NCBI RefSeq assembly: GCF_007860185.1
Contig: NZ_SJPY01000010.1
Location: forward strand, 124,001 to 188,000
Source: Novipirellula aureliae
GTDB lineage: Bacteria > Planctomycetota > Planctomycetia > Pirellulales > Pirellulaceae
Length of the DNA: 64,000 bases
Direction: 5' to 3'
Made by a program: the position numbers and the translations under genes. The notes under the pieces were generated by a model. It ran no database searches, was not told the DNA's origin, and was given only the letters and a program-made list of their open reading frames with translations. Of the stretch, positions 54,494 to 63,048 are shown in pieces (the first letter of the stretch is position 1; every line of letters begins with the position of its first letter).

Positions 54494-55234
54494 ATGTGGC
54501 ACACTAGCCGGGGAGACAGGACATTACGTGGCAGCGAAGCAGCATTGGTCAGTTTGGCGATCGATACGATGATTGACGCATTACTCGTCCATCTCGATGA
54601 AGAAGAGGAAGCGGTTATTGCACCTGAATGCCAGTCCGGGATTTCGGTCTATGATTCGTTGACCGCATCACAACGCATCGGCCTTTTGCACGATGTGGCC
54701 CGACATTTATTGACCGACACCAAAACGATCTTGCCGTTGTCGGCGACGACCGAAGCAGCGGTCGCGGCAATCTATACCGAAGTGCGCGACCAGGTTGCAA
54801 TCGAAATTGATTTGTATAGCGAAAAGCCTCAACAGGGTTTACCAAGCGAAGCATTGTTTTGGCGTCGAGCGGTTTCCGCGGCTTACCAATCACTGTCCCA
54901 AATCACTCATTCCAATGACCCTACTTGGAATCCACTGGTTCGCATTGACCATTTTCTTGCCGATGGGGCCGCCACTTTACCGACAACGGATTCCAGTGAC
55001 CTTGAGGTTTGGGAGACGCTTATTGATGATTTGACCGATGCCATTCTTTGGGATCGCGACTTCGAATTGGCGGATAGCTTCTTAGATATTGATCCCACTT
55101 TATCGCTCGAACGACGCCGGTTAATGGGGATCGACCGTGATTACTTTACTTATGTGGCACCCGATCCACGTCCCGATCAAGTCATGCGATTGATTTGGAA
55201 CACACGGGACATCTTGCGATCAAAACCGCGGTAG
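54494..55234 (+). CDS. Conserved-looking protein of unknown function, coupled to a glycosyltransferase
   Basis: 246 residues, soluble and acidic, with no signal peptide and few cysteines. A run of five acidic residues occurs at about 35 (LDEEEEA). The frame is cleanly open with planctomycete-like codon use. I do not recognise the family. Its last 40 nt overlap the glycosyltransferase frame, so the two are translationally coupled and likely linked in function. Confidence 0.6.
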   Translation: MWHTSRGDRTLRGSEAALVSLAIDTMIDALLVHLDEEEEAVIAPECQSGISVYDSLTASQRIGLLHDVARHLLTDTKTILPLSATTEAAVAAIYTEVRDQVAIEIDLYSEKPQQGLPSEALFWRRAVSAAYQSLSQITHSNDPTWNPLVRIDHFLADGAATLPTTDSSDLEVWETLIDDLTDAILWDRDFELADSFLDIDPTLSLERRRLMGIDRDYFTYVAPDPRPDQVMRLIWNTRDILRSKPR

Positions 55235-56385
55235 TCGTCATCTGTTATCTCATGCTGAGCCTGACAGTTGGTTCCGGCGTTGTGGCGTTTTTCTCGATTT
55301 GTATCGCCATCGCATTTTTGCGAGTCTTGATGGTCACTCGCTGGCTCACCGCCAAAAATCCTATCGATGATTCGCCTCGCTGCGTCGATGTCATTATTCC
55401 AGCTCGTAACGAAGAACAAGATCTACGGCATGCGGTCGAGAGCATTCAGAAGCAGCGATCGGTCTCTATTCGCGTCGTCATCATCAATGACCATTCGACC
55501 GATGAAACCGCTTCGATTGCAAAATCGTTGGCTGAATCGGATGATCGCATAGGTGTCATCAATGACCCAACCCTTCGAGATGGATGGTTCGGAAAAGCGA
55601 ATGCAATGCAACATGGGCTCGCAGCAACGAGTCAATCGCTCCTCATTTTTACAGATGCCGATGTCCTTCATCACCGAGATAGCTTCGCCGAGGCGATTCT
55701 TGAAATGGAGCGTCGGGAAGATCACTTCTTAAGCCTGTTCCCAACCGTTGAGTTAGAATCTTTTTGGGAAAACGTTTTGGTTCCTCACTTGATGATCGCA
55801 GGTATGGTCGCATTCCTCCATCGCCGACTGGAAGATCCGCGTTCACCCCATGCCGTTGCCGCGGGCGCATTCATCTTGGTGCAACGTGATGCCCTCGAAG
55901 CTATTGGAGGGCTCGAATCCGTAAAGAACGAAGCACTTGATGATGTGAAACTAGCCCAGCGCATTAAGCAGAACGGCTACCAAACCGGATTTTGTTTTGC
56001 GCCCGATTTAATTCGTGTTCGATTGTTCAAAAGTAACCGAGATGCATTTTGGGGATTTACGAAAAACATCTTGTCACCGTTTAACCCAGTTTGGTTGGCG
56101 ATACCCTTTATGTTTCTTCCAATCTTTGTGTATGCATCTCCGCTGCTGGCGATCGCCGCCGGGCTTTACCAGCACGAAACGCTGATGGTGGCAATCGGGA
56201 TATTTGCTTACGTGACGCAGGCAATCGTCCTCGTGCCTGCGACGCGGCTATGTCGGTTGAAGTGGTACAAAGCACTCTGTTTTCCAATAGCCGCCCTACC
56301 GATTACCTGCTGCATCATCAAAGCGTACTACCACCACTACATCGACCGAGGCGTAAAATGGCGAGGCCGAGTGATGCAGAAATAG
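55195..56385 (+). CDS. Glycosyltransferase family 2, HpnB-like (hopanoid type)
   Basis: Up to 396 residues. An N-terminal membrane helix (VVVICYLMLSLTVGSGVVA) precedes a GT-A domain with IIPARNEEQDLRHAV, NDHSTDETA, FTDADVLHH (DxD metal motif) and LDDVKLAQRIK as catalytic region, then two to three C-terminal helices. The layout matches HpnB-like transferases in hopanoid clusters, though other squalene/hopanoid genes are absent here. The start is a TTG at 55195 overlapping the previous gene by 40 bp; ATG 55252 is an alternative. It is closely followed by a REP-like inverted pair. Confidence 0.82.
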   Translation: MEHTGHLAIKTAVVVICYLMLSLTVGSGVVAFFSICIAIAFLRVLMVTRWLTAKNPIDDSPRCVDVIIPARNEEQDLRHAVESIQKQRSVSIRVVIINDHSTDETASIAKSLAESDDRIGVINDPTLRDGWFGKANAMQHGLAATSQSLLIFTDADVLHHRDSFAEAILEMERREDHFLSLFPTVELESFWENVLVPHLMIAGMVAFLHRRLEDPRSPHAVAAGAFILVQRDALEAIGGLESVKNEALDDVKLAQRIKQNGYQTGFCFAPDLIRVRLFKSNRDAFWGFTKNILSPFNPVWLAIPFMFLPIFVYASPLLAIAAGLYQHETLMVAIGIFAYVTQAIVLVPATRLCRLKWYKALCFPIAALPITCCIIKAYYHHYIDRGVKWRGRVMQK

Positions 56386-56393
56386 AGTTTGCC

Positions 56394-56451
56394 GGTAGTG
56401 GATCTTGTTAAAGATCCCTGTGCGTCAGGATCTTTAACAAGATCCACTACC
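56394..56451. repeat. REP-like inverted pair, family B
   Basis: A 24-bp perfect inverted repeat (GGTAGTGGATCTTGTTAAAG onward and its complement) around a 10-nt loop, 8 bp after the glycosyltransferase stop. It is the cleanest copy of the family seen at 14423-14751 and 29885-29941. A terminator or mRNA-stabiliser role is plausible. Confidence 0.88.
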
Positions 56452-56462
56452 TAAGGTCGGAT

Positions 56463-56735
56463 TTGGAAGATTTACTGTATCGAAATCAGGATGGGCGTTT
56501 TGTCTTTTACACGACCGTCTTTGCAGCATACTCGTTCGGAGGCAAACCAGCCGAGCCAGCCCGTTATCAGACCGGCAGTGCTCCGATTCGGATTGAAGCT
56601 GAGGGAAGCCAACCGTTGACCGTTCAATTCTTCGACGAGATGCCAGACGTACTGATCACGCTCAATCCAGCAAACTCTGAGCCGTCCGACGAACACCGCA
56701 ATGTCCCGAGAGACAGTGCAGAGTTTTCTCGTTAG
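56463..56735 (+). CDS. Possible small protein, unrecognised
   Basis: A 90-codon frame with an ordinary-looking composition (YTTVFAAYSFGGKPAEPARY, then TLNPANSEPSDEHRN). The start is a TTG with no ribosome site, directly after a repeat. It may be a real small gene or a remnant of one; there is no domain I can name. Together with the repeat it fills most of the 474-bp gap between the glycosyltransferase and sigma factor genes. Confidence 0.3.
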   Translation: MEDLLYRNQDGRFVFYTTVFAAYSFGGKPAEPARYQTGSAPIRIEAEGSQPLTVQFFDEMPDVLITLNPANSEPSDEHRNVPRDSAEFSR

Positions 56736-56859
56736 AATTATGTTTTCTGTGGCGGGTTTTGATTTTCGTCGCAACTGAATCAATAGCGTCCGATGAGTCG
56801 TTTAACCGCGTGCTCATCGGTTCGCGAGCAATCACGGAGCGGGGCGAGATGCCGCCGCG

Positions 56860-57501
56860 ATGAAACGCATGATGGAACCTACACGAACCGATGCATCCAG
56901 CAACCGCACGTCGCAACTGATCGCTGCTGCGCAAAGTGGTGACCCCGACGCTCTAGGCGAACTACTGAACCACTACCGAAAGTACGTCGTCTTTTTAGCT
57001 CGAACGGGGCTACACCATCACATGCAGGGCAAGGCTGATCCGTCGGATTTGGCACAGGAGGTTTGCTTGGCCGCGCATGGGAACATTGCCGACTTTCGAG
57101 GCAACTCGGCCGAAGAGTTCGCTGGATGGTTGCGGGGCATTTTATCAAATGTCTTGGCGATGCACGTCCGCAAATACTTGGGCACTCAAAAACGGGACCC
57201 GCGTTTGGAACAAAATCTCAACGCTAGTCTTGCCAGCGCGTCGGGTTTTTTGCAGTCCCACATCGCTGCGGACATGACTTCGCCAAGTCAGCACTTCGCT
57301 CGCAACGAAGCGTTCCTGGAATTGGCAGCCGCACTTGAGGCGCTGCCGGAGGATTATCGCCAAGTGATCGTGCTGAGGAATATCGAAGGAATGGCGTTTG
57401 CCGATGTCGCACAAGCGATGGGGAAAACAGTAAACAGCGTCGAAAAGCTATGGGTTCGTGGCTTGGCAAAATTGAAAACGGCAATGGGAGAGCGAGGGTG
57501 A
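56860..57501 (+). CDS. ECF-type sigma factor
   Basis: 213 residues. Region 2 (GKADPSDLAQEVCLAAHGNI, FRGNSAEEFAGWLRGIL) and region 4 (LPEDYRQVIVLRNIEGMAFA, VAQAMGKTVNSVEKLWVRGL) are clear; there is no region 3. It resembles planctomycete ECF groups that sit beside protein kinases. Its final codons overlap the start of the kinase gene by 4 bp (GTGA), so the two are co-translated and the kinase probably controls the sigma factor. Confidence 0.9.
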   Translation: MKRMMEPTRTDASSNRTSQLIAAAQSGDPDALGELLNHYRKYVVFLARTGLHHHMQGKADPSDLAQEVCLAAHGNIADFRGNSAEEFAGWLRGILSNVLAMHVRKYLGTQKRDPRLEQNLNASLASASGFLQSHIAADMTSPSQHFARNEAFLELAAALEALPEDYRQVIVLRNIEGMAFADVAQAMGKTVNSVEKLWVRGLAKLKTAMGERG

Positions 57502-59804
57502 GTGGCAACGATGTGACCGAAGACCTACCGCCTCGATCCACCGATGACAGTCATGACGAGGATCGCGTCGTCGATGCGGTCAAGCGATACATGCGTCTGC
57601 TCGATGAAAAAAGAGCACCATCGATGGACGAGTTCCTTTCGCAGCACGCTGATATCGCCGACGAACTGCGGCCATCTTTGGAAGGGTTGGCGATCGTCCA
57701 TCGGGCTGGCCCGGCGAAGCCGACAACGATGGTCGCACCCGACGCCGAGTTCACGGCTCAACCAATCGGTGACTTCCAGATCGTTGGAGAGATCGGGCGA
57801 GGCGGGATGGGCGTCGTTTACGAAGCGGTTCAGTTATCGCTCGGTCGCAAGGTCGCGTTGAAAGTATTGCCGTTTGCAAGTAGTTTGGACGACGTGCGAC
57901 TAAAGCGTTTTCACAATGAAGCTCATGCGGCAGCGGCGCTACACCATACGAATATCGTGCCCGTCTACGCGGTCGGCAGCGATCGAGGGGTACATTACTA
58001 CGCGATGCAACTGATCGACGGGCAAACACTCGGCGATTTGATCTTAACGGTCAAGATGGACCGCGGTTTTACCCTCCAGCCTGGGGAGAAAACGCAGCCA
58101 TCCCAGGTTGGAAGCCCAGGCCACGATGAAAAGACATGGTCAACGCGATTGAATGAATCGACCCAGTTCAATACAAGCGGCGATCGATTGCGTTTTTTCC
58201 AGTCGATGGTCCGCATGATCGTGCAAGCGGCGCAGGCTCTCGAATACGCCCATGGTTACGGAATTGTGCATCGCGATATCAAACCCGGAAATCTGCTGCT
58301 CGATACCACCGGCAAACTATGGGTCACCGATTTCGGTCTCGCGCAGGTCCAAGACGCAGCATCGCCGTTGACTCGCACCGGCGATCCGATGGGAACACTC
58401 AAGTACATGAGTCCCGAGCAGGCGGCTGGCAATCGCACCATGCTCGATCATCGTACGGACATCTACTCGCTGGGCATCACGCTCTATGAACTGCTGACAC
58501 TCCAACCAGCGATTCGTGGCGAAGGCTACCGCGAAATGCTCAACGAAGTCGTCGAGCACGAACCGGCGTCGCCCAAATCGGTTGAACCGAATTTACCGAC
58601 CGAACTCGACACCATCATCCGCAAATCGATCGCCAAATTACCGACCGAGCGATACGCCACCGCAGCGGCGATGGCAGATGATTTGCAAAGTTGGCTCGAT
58701 GATAAACCGATCAAAGCCAAACCGCCGACGGCCTGGGAACGATTGGCAAAGTGGCGTAGGCGAAACAGTGGCTTAGTACTCGTGGCGGGTGGCTTACTGT
58801 TCGTGTCGACGCTTGCACTTTCCGCGACGACGGTGTTGGTTTGGCGCGAACAACGTGCGACTCGCGAAGCCCTTCAACGAGAAACACAACAGCGGGAAGT
58901 GGCCGAACAGAATTTTAGCCAAGCTCGATCGGCGGTGGATTCCTTCAGTAACTTGGCCGAAAGCGAATTGGCGTACCGCGGCGATCTGCAAGACCTTCGA
59001 CGCAGCTTTCTAGAAACGTCATTGGAGTTTTATCGAGACTTCCTCGTCGTTCAGTCCGACGATCCGGCCGTTCTACGAGAACTCGCAATCACTTCCGCTC
59101 GCGTGGAAAAGATGATCGAGGAACTGCGGGTGCTCGACAATGTTTCGCCATTGATGCATTTGGCCGATCCGCTGGTGCAGACCGAGCTCTCCATTGATAA
59201 CGAAACGGCTCAATTGATCAAAGCCGCGATCGACAGTTTTCAATCACAGCGTCGTTCGATGGCAAATCAAAATCCAGGCGGGCTGAGCAGCGAAAATCCC
59301 GAGATGACGTTGATGTTGCAGGAGTTTGATTCTTTCATTTCCCACCATTTGAACAATCAACAACTGACACGGTTGAGGCAAATTGCTCGACAAAGACGCT
59401 TGCCACTGACATTCAAATCGTCCGAGGTTGTCGCTGCCTTAGCTTTCAGTCGCGAACAACGACTCGAAATCAATCGGATCATCGAGCAATCACGACCAGG
59501 CCGAATCGATGATCGACGTAATCAAGTTGGAAGAAGCAACGACGGCCCGCGAGGTCCCGAACGCTTCGATTTTGGCACGGGTTTACGTCCTGATCGTTTT
59601 AGCGGCGGCGATGGTCCACCCCCAGACTATTTTGGACGCGGCGATGGTCCACCGCGAACTGGATTGGATGTTAGTACTCTCCGTGATTTGAGGCGATCGA
59701 CCATGACACAGAACACGGTTAACAACATCCTGGAAATCCTAACACCCGACCAACGCGCCAAGTGGGACGAATTGGTTGGAGAACCATTCGATCCACCGTA
59801 CTAG
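57498..59804 (+). CDS. Membrane Ser/Thr protein kinase with LTxxQ-like sensor region
   Basis: 768 residues. A short N-terminal segment has a helical DEFLSQHADIADEL motif. The kinase domain spans about 90-400: GEIGRGGMGVVYE glycine loop, catalytic lysine in KVALKVLPF, HRDIKPGNLLLD at about 257, DFGLAQV, GTLKYMSPEQAAG. One membrane helix (VLVAGGLLFVSTLALSATTVLVW) lies at about 424-447. The outer region has coiled coil then Spy/CpxP-like LTxxQ segments (QQLTRLRQIARQ and LTPDQRAKWDEL), which usually bind unfolded proteins. Two GDGPP repeats interrupt it. I start at GTG 57498, overlapping the sigma stop. It is a plausible envelope-stress sensor for the adjacent ECF factor; inferred. Confidence 0.88.
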   Translation: MSGNDVTEDLPPRSTDDSHDEDRVVDAVKRYMRLLDEKRAPSMDEFLSQHADIADELRPSLEGLAIVHRAGPAKPTTMVAPDAEFTAQPIGDFQIVGEIGRGGMGVVYEAVQLSLGRKVALKVLPFASSLDDVRLKRFHNEAHAAAALHHTNIVPVYAVGSDRGVHYYAMQLIDGQTLGDLILTVKMDRGFTLQPGEKTQPSQVGSPGHDEKTWSTRLNESTQFNTSGDRLRFFQSMVRMIVQAAQALEYAHGYGIVHRDIKPGNLLLDTTGKLWVTDFGLAQVQDAASPLTRTGDPMGTLKYMSPEQAAGNRTMLDHRTDIYSLGITLYELLTLQPAIRGEGYREMLNEVVEHEPASPKSVEPNLPTELDTIIRKSIAKLPTERYATAAAMADDLQSWLDDKPIKAKPPTAWERLAKWRRRNSGLVLVAGGLLFVSTLALSATTVLVWREQRATREALQRETQQREVAEQNFSQARSAVDSFSNLAESELAYRGDLQDLRRSFLETSLEFYRDFLVVQSDDPAVLRELAITSARVEKMIEELRVLDNVSPLMHLADPLVQTELSIDNETAQLIKAAIDSFQSQRRSMANQNPGGLSSENPEMTLMLQEFDSFISHHLNNQQLTRLRQIARQRRLPLTFKSSEVVAALAFSREQRLEINRIIEQSRPGRIDDRRNQVGRSNDGPRGPERFDFGTGLRPDRFSGGDGPPPDYFGRGDGPPRTGLDVSTLRDLRRSTMTQNTVNNILEILTPDQRAKWDELVGEPFDPPY

Positions 59805-60012
59805 GATCGGTAAACTCTGACCCCACGTCTTTACCCCCTCTAAACTTGAAATTCCTAAAATCGTGCTGCCGGTCTAGCCCGGAAAGGCTGCGAGTTTTTG
59901 TAGCGAACCTCGCCAAGAGTTTCGGCAGCGGTTAAGAAAGCTCTCGAGCGTCGAACGTCGCGGCAGCATTCGTTACGGGTTTGGGCAGAGCCTCGTGATC
60001 TTGCCCACGCCG

Positions 60013-60510
60013 CTATACGGTCTCGCTATTTCCATCGACTTCAGGTGGATCGGGGCTTCCGTTTCTACTTGGCTTGGCGATTTTTGGCGGTTTACGAACG
60101 ACTCGCTCCATCAGGATGCTGCCGATCAAGATCACAAAGTTGACGAGAATGAGTTCCGCGTAACTGGTCTTCTTGTTTGACAACGAGTTGATAACCGCGA
60201 TGCCGATTAAGATGAATAGATACGTCATCTCTTTGGTGCGGATCGCATCGGTACGGAACCGCAGCACCCCAAAGATGGCAAACAAGCCGATTGCCATGCC
60301 AAGTTCGATTTCCAATTTTTTCAGTGTGAAGCAGATGAAAAACACCATGATGTTCATCATCACGGCCGAGAATGCGAACTCACTTTTGCTCTTCAGCCCC
60401 GGCATGATCGCAAGCCACATGAGCAGGAACAAGAATGTGAGATTAAACAAGAAACGTACCCCCAGCTTGAACAGATCATCGTCAAACAAGGGAACTTCCA
60501 AATACTCCAT
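60013..60510 (-). CDS. DUF4956 membrane protein
   Basis: 165 residues with four membrane helices (first FLFNLTFLFLLMWLAIM) and the conserved GLFAIFGVLRFRTDAIRTKEMTYL stretch, whose charged core RFRTDAIRT is the signature of DUF4956. The family commonly travels with CotH kinase-like and VTC-type polyphosphate polymerase genes. Here it is 112 bp downstream of CotH on the same strand; no VTC gene is seen. The function is unknown. Confidence 0.85.
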   Translation of the reverse strand: MEYLEVPLFDDDLFKLGVRFLFNLTFLFLLMWLAIMPGLKSKSEFAFSAVMMNIMVFFICFTLKKLEIELGMAIGLFAIFGVLRFRTDAIRTKEMTYLFILIGIAVINSLSNKKTSYAELILVNFVILIGSILMERVVRKPPKIAKPSRNGSPDPPEVDGNSETV

Positions 60511-60622
60511 ACTGCTGCTTCATCGTAAAGGTAGAAATAGATAACGACTCGATCGACGTTGCCCTTGGCTTCGGTATGTCACCCGTTGAAAATACCGAAG
60601 CCAAATGGCAAATGCCAAATAC

Positions 60623-62476
60623 CTACTTCAACAAGTACGCTCGACGTCCGTTGGCGAATTCTTTCAGGTTCATGCTACCGTGACCGCCGCGAGACTCGGT
60701 CGCTGCATCCGCGTTGGATATCGAATCCGAAGAGACGGCAGATCGGAAGGCCTCGTAGCTGCCGAGTTTGCGTGTCTCCGATTTTACGGCATCATCGATC
60801 AAGTTTACTTGCGACTGAATGAAGGGACCGATGTTTTTCCAATCGAGCGAGACATCCGCAATCTGGCGAACTTTGGCGAGGTACTTTTGACGATACTCCG
60901 GAACCGCCAAGACTTTACTTCGCAGTGGCTTGTCCGCGGCATTCAATCCGATCAGCGGATCGAGTTCTAGCGGCGAAGTTTGCGTCCGGGCCTCCTGTGC
61001 TCGGCCCCCCATTTCTCGGGCCCCCATTTCTCGGGCCCCCATTTCTCGGGCCCCCATTTCTCGGGCGCCCATCTCTCGGGCCCCCATTTCTCGGGCGCCC
61101 GATCCGGCACGGCCACCGGGCCCACCTCGGCCGCCGCCAGGACCACCGGCACCGCCCGCGCCACGAAAAGCCTCGTTCATGTCATGCGGAATGAAATGAA
61201 ATTGGTCCTCTTTATCCATGAAGATGCTGTAGTCACTTGCGCGGATCCAGTAACCATCGGAGTTAATGAGTGATACATCCAACGCCAGGAACCACAACAA
61301 TTCGTCAACATCCACGATTGGCTCGAGTGCCGCTGGTAACGATTCGGGCGGCGTTTGGTCCAATACGCGGCATAACTCGATCAGCTTCGCTTGCGCATTT
61401 TTATCGTTCGATTTCTGTTCGTAGGGGGAATCATACGCCGACGGATCTTCACCACGATAATCCAAACCGCCTCCACCCCGAGGCGATCCGGCGACTTTCC
61501 AACGGCTGCCTTTGCTGGAGCCATAGTTCTCCTTCAAAAAATCCTTGTTGAACTGCTGGACATTGGTGTAGACGCCCCAGTTCTCGCCGTTGATCACGAC
61601 ACGGACAAAGTTGGCTTTTGGCGCTGGCATATATTGTCGAGCAATGTGCGAGTACAGAACCGTACTCATCATCGAATCATCGCTTGCACCGTTGAGCAGG
61701 TTTAACGTCTTGTAGCCTAGCAACCGTTGGTCGCTATCGGCCATGTCGAGTGACACGTTCAGCGACCGTTTGTAGCCAGCTTGAACCATGCCATAAGACG
61801 ATGCGCCACGAAAGTGGATACCGACATTTGGGTACGTCTTGCCGTCGACGGTCAGCGTTGCGGCGACATCAACGTCTGTGCCATAAAAGTCTTCGAGTTC
61901 GCTTTCCCAATCTTCGTTTTCAAAGTCGATGAAGATCGTCCGCAGCACGCTCGTGTCATAGAGGTCGGCTTGTATTGGATCGACCGAAGACTTCTCAATG
62001 TGGTCTCCTTCGCTTGCCTCGGGCCGGTTTCCCCCCATGCCGGGAGGCCCGCCGCCGCCGCGTGGTCCACCACCACCGCCGCGGGCACCGCCGCCGCCGC
62101 CGCCGCCGCGACCGCCGAAGCTTTCGCGGCCGCCAAGGCCACCGCGTCCACCGAAATCAGGTCCACCGAAATCAGGTCCACCGAATCCGAGAGGCGGGCC
62201 AAAGCCTGGACCGCCAAAGTCGGGGGCGCCACCCGGTCCACCGAGACCGGCTCCACCCCGACCTTGGCCAGGGGTTTCCTGCAAAAACGCTCTCGCTTCC
62301 TTTCGCTCTTCGCGATCGAGCCAACCGTTTTGGTCTGTATCAAACTGGTCAAGCAGTTCACGGTCACTGCCGCCGAAACCGGGCGGCTGCGCATTGACCG
62401 AGGCACTACAGCACAAACATAAGGAAGCGAAGCTCATCGAGAGCATCGACCGAGCGAACGAGGACTGTCGAATCAT
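60623..62476 (-). CDS. CotH-family spore-coat-kinase-like protein, secreted
   Basis: 617 residues. Signal peptide (FARSMLSMSFASLCLCCSAS, cleavage near VNA), an EF-hand-like DTDQNGWLDREE at about 45, a Gly/Pro/Phe-rich low-complexity stretch (about 65-155), then the CotH fold: IHFRGASSYG, YKRSLNVSLDM, WGVYTNVQQFN, HDMNEAF. The proposed phosphotransfer residues are in that last region. A run of six GAREM pentapeptides interrupts the C-terminal part right after it. I start at ATG 62476 (IRQSSFARS), which gives a proper signal peptide; the upstream 13 codons are not used. Some CotH proteins phosphorylate other secreted proteins; the function here is untested. The DUF4956 gene follows. Confidence 0.85.
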   Translation of the reverse strand: MIRQSSFARSMLSMSFASLCLCCSASVNAQPPGFGGSDRELLDQFDTDQNGWLDREERKEARAFLQETPGQGRGGAGLGGPGGAPDFGGPGFGPPLGFGGPDFGGPDFGGRGGLGGRESFGGRGGGGGGGARGGGGGPRGGGGPPGMGGNRPEASEGDHIEKSSVDPIQADLYDTSVLRTIFIDFENEDWESELEDFYGTDVDVAATLTVDGKTYPNVGIHFRGASSYGMVQAGYKRSLNVSLDMADSDQRLLGYKTLNLLNGASDDSMMSTVLYSHIARQYMPAPKANFVRVVINGENWGVYTNVQQFNKDFLKENYGSSKGSRWKVAGSPRGGGGLDYRGEDPSAYDSPYEQKSNDKNAQAKLIELCRVLDQTPPESLPAALEPIVDVDELLWFLALDVSLINSDGYWIRASDYSIFMDKEDQFHFIPHDMNEAFRGAGGAGGPGGGRGGPGGRAGSGAREMGAREMGAREMGAREMGAREMGAREMGGRAQEARTQTSPLELDPLIGLNAADKPLRSKVLAVPEYRQKYLAKVRQIADVSLDWKNIGPFIQSQVNLIDDAVKSETRKLGSYEAFRSAVSSDSISNADAATESRGGHGSMNLKEFANGRRAYLLK

Positions 62477-63048
62477 AGGAAAAACACCTTGCAGGTTGTT
62501 ATAGGAACAGAGCACAATCGGCTCCCGCTAAACAACCCGTTGCCTCGCGTCCTTCCAATCCGCCGCAAAAACTTCAACTTTTTGCAGTCTCCCGCTGTTT
62601 TCGCTCCCTAAGTCACTACAAGATATCCGCGAAAACATCGGAATCGACCGTTGAACCGGCTCTTGTAGAACGCTCATTGATGCAGCCTTCAACGCACTCG
62701 AAGGTCCTGGGACGCAACAGAACCCAAATTCCCAAGATTGGGGTCCCCTCTTACTTGCAATATCGTTGCATTTCACTCAACTTGCAATTTGATCTTCTGG
62801 GCATTTTGCCCCAGGAAACTGCGGCTGGAAGCCACAGCCACGAAAGATTCTTACCCTCGTTCTTCGTGTCGACAAAGCACTTGCCTTGTTGAGCCTTCAC
62901 GCTCAATGCAAATTTTGCTGGCCCCCCACTATTCGGTTGCTAGGCCTGAAAAGAAATCCATTTTTGTGTGACATTTCCGTCCTGAATGTTCCCTCTCAGG
63001 ACAAGGGAAGTACTCGATCATTCTTTTCATCTCCTCAGGACAAGCGAA
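62477..63048. other. Divergent region between CotH and the matrixin
   Basis: 572 bp. It contains a copy of the repeat seen near 24487 (gcattttgccccag and ctgcggctggaagccac, about 62797-62845) and no supportable gene. Promoters of both neighbours must lie here; I could not place boxes with confidence. Confidence 0.45.

Noticed and set aside
60925-62504. Proline/alanine-rich plus-strand frames opposite CotH
   Set aside because: Shadow of the glycine-rich and GAREM repeats on the other strand; CotH homology fixes the true frame.
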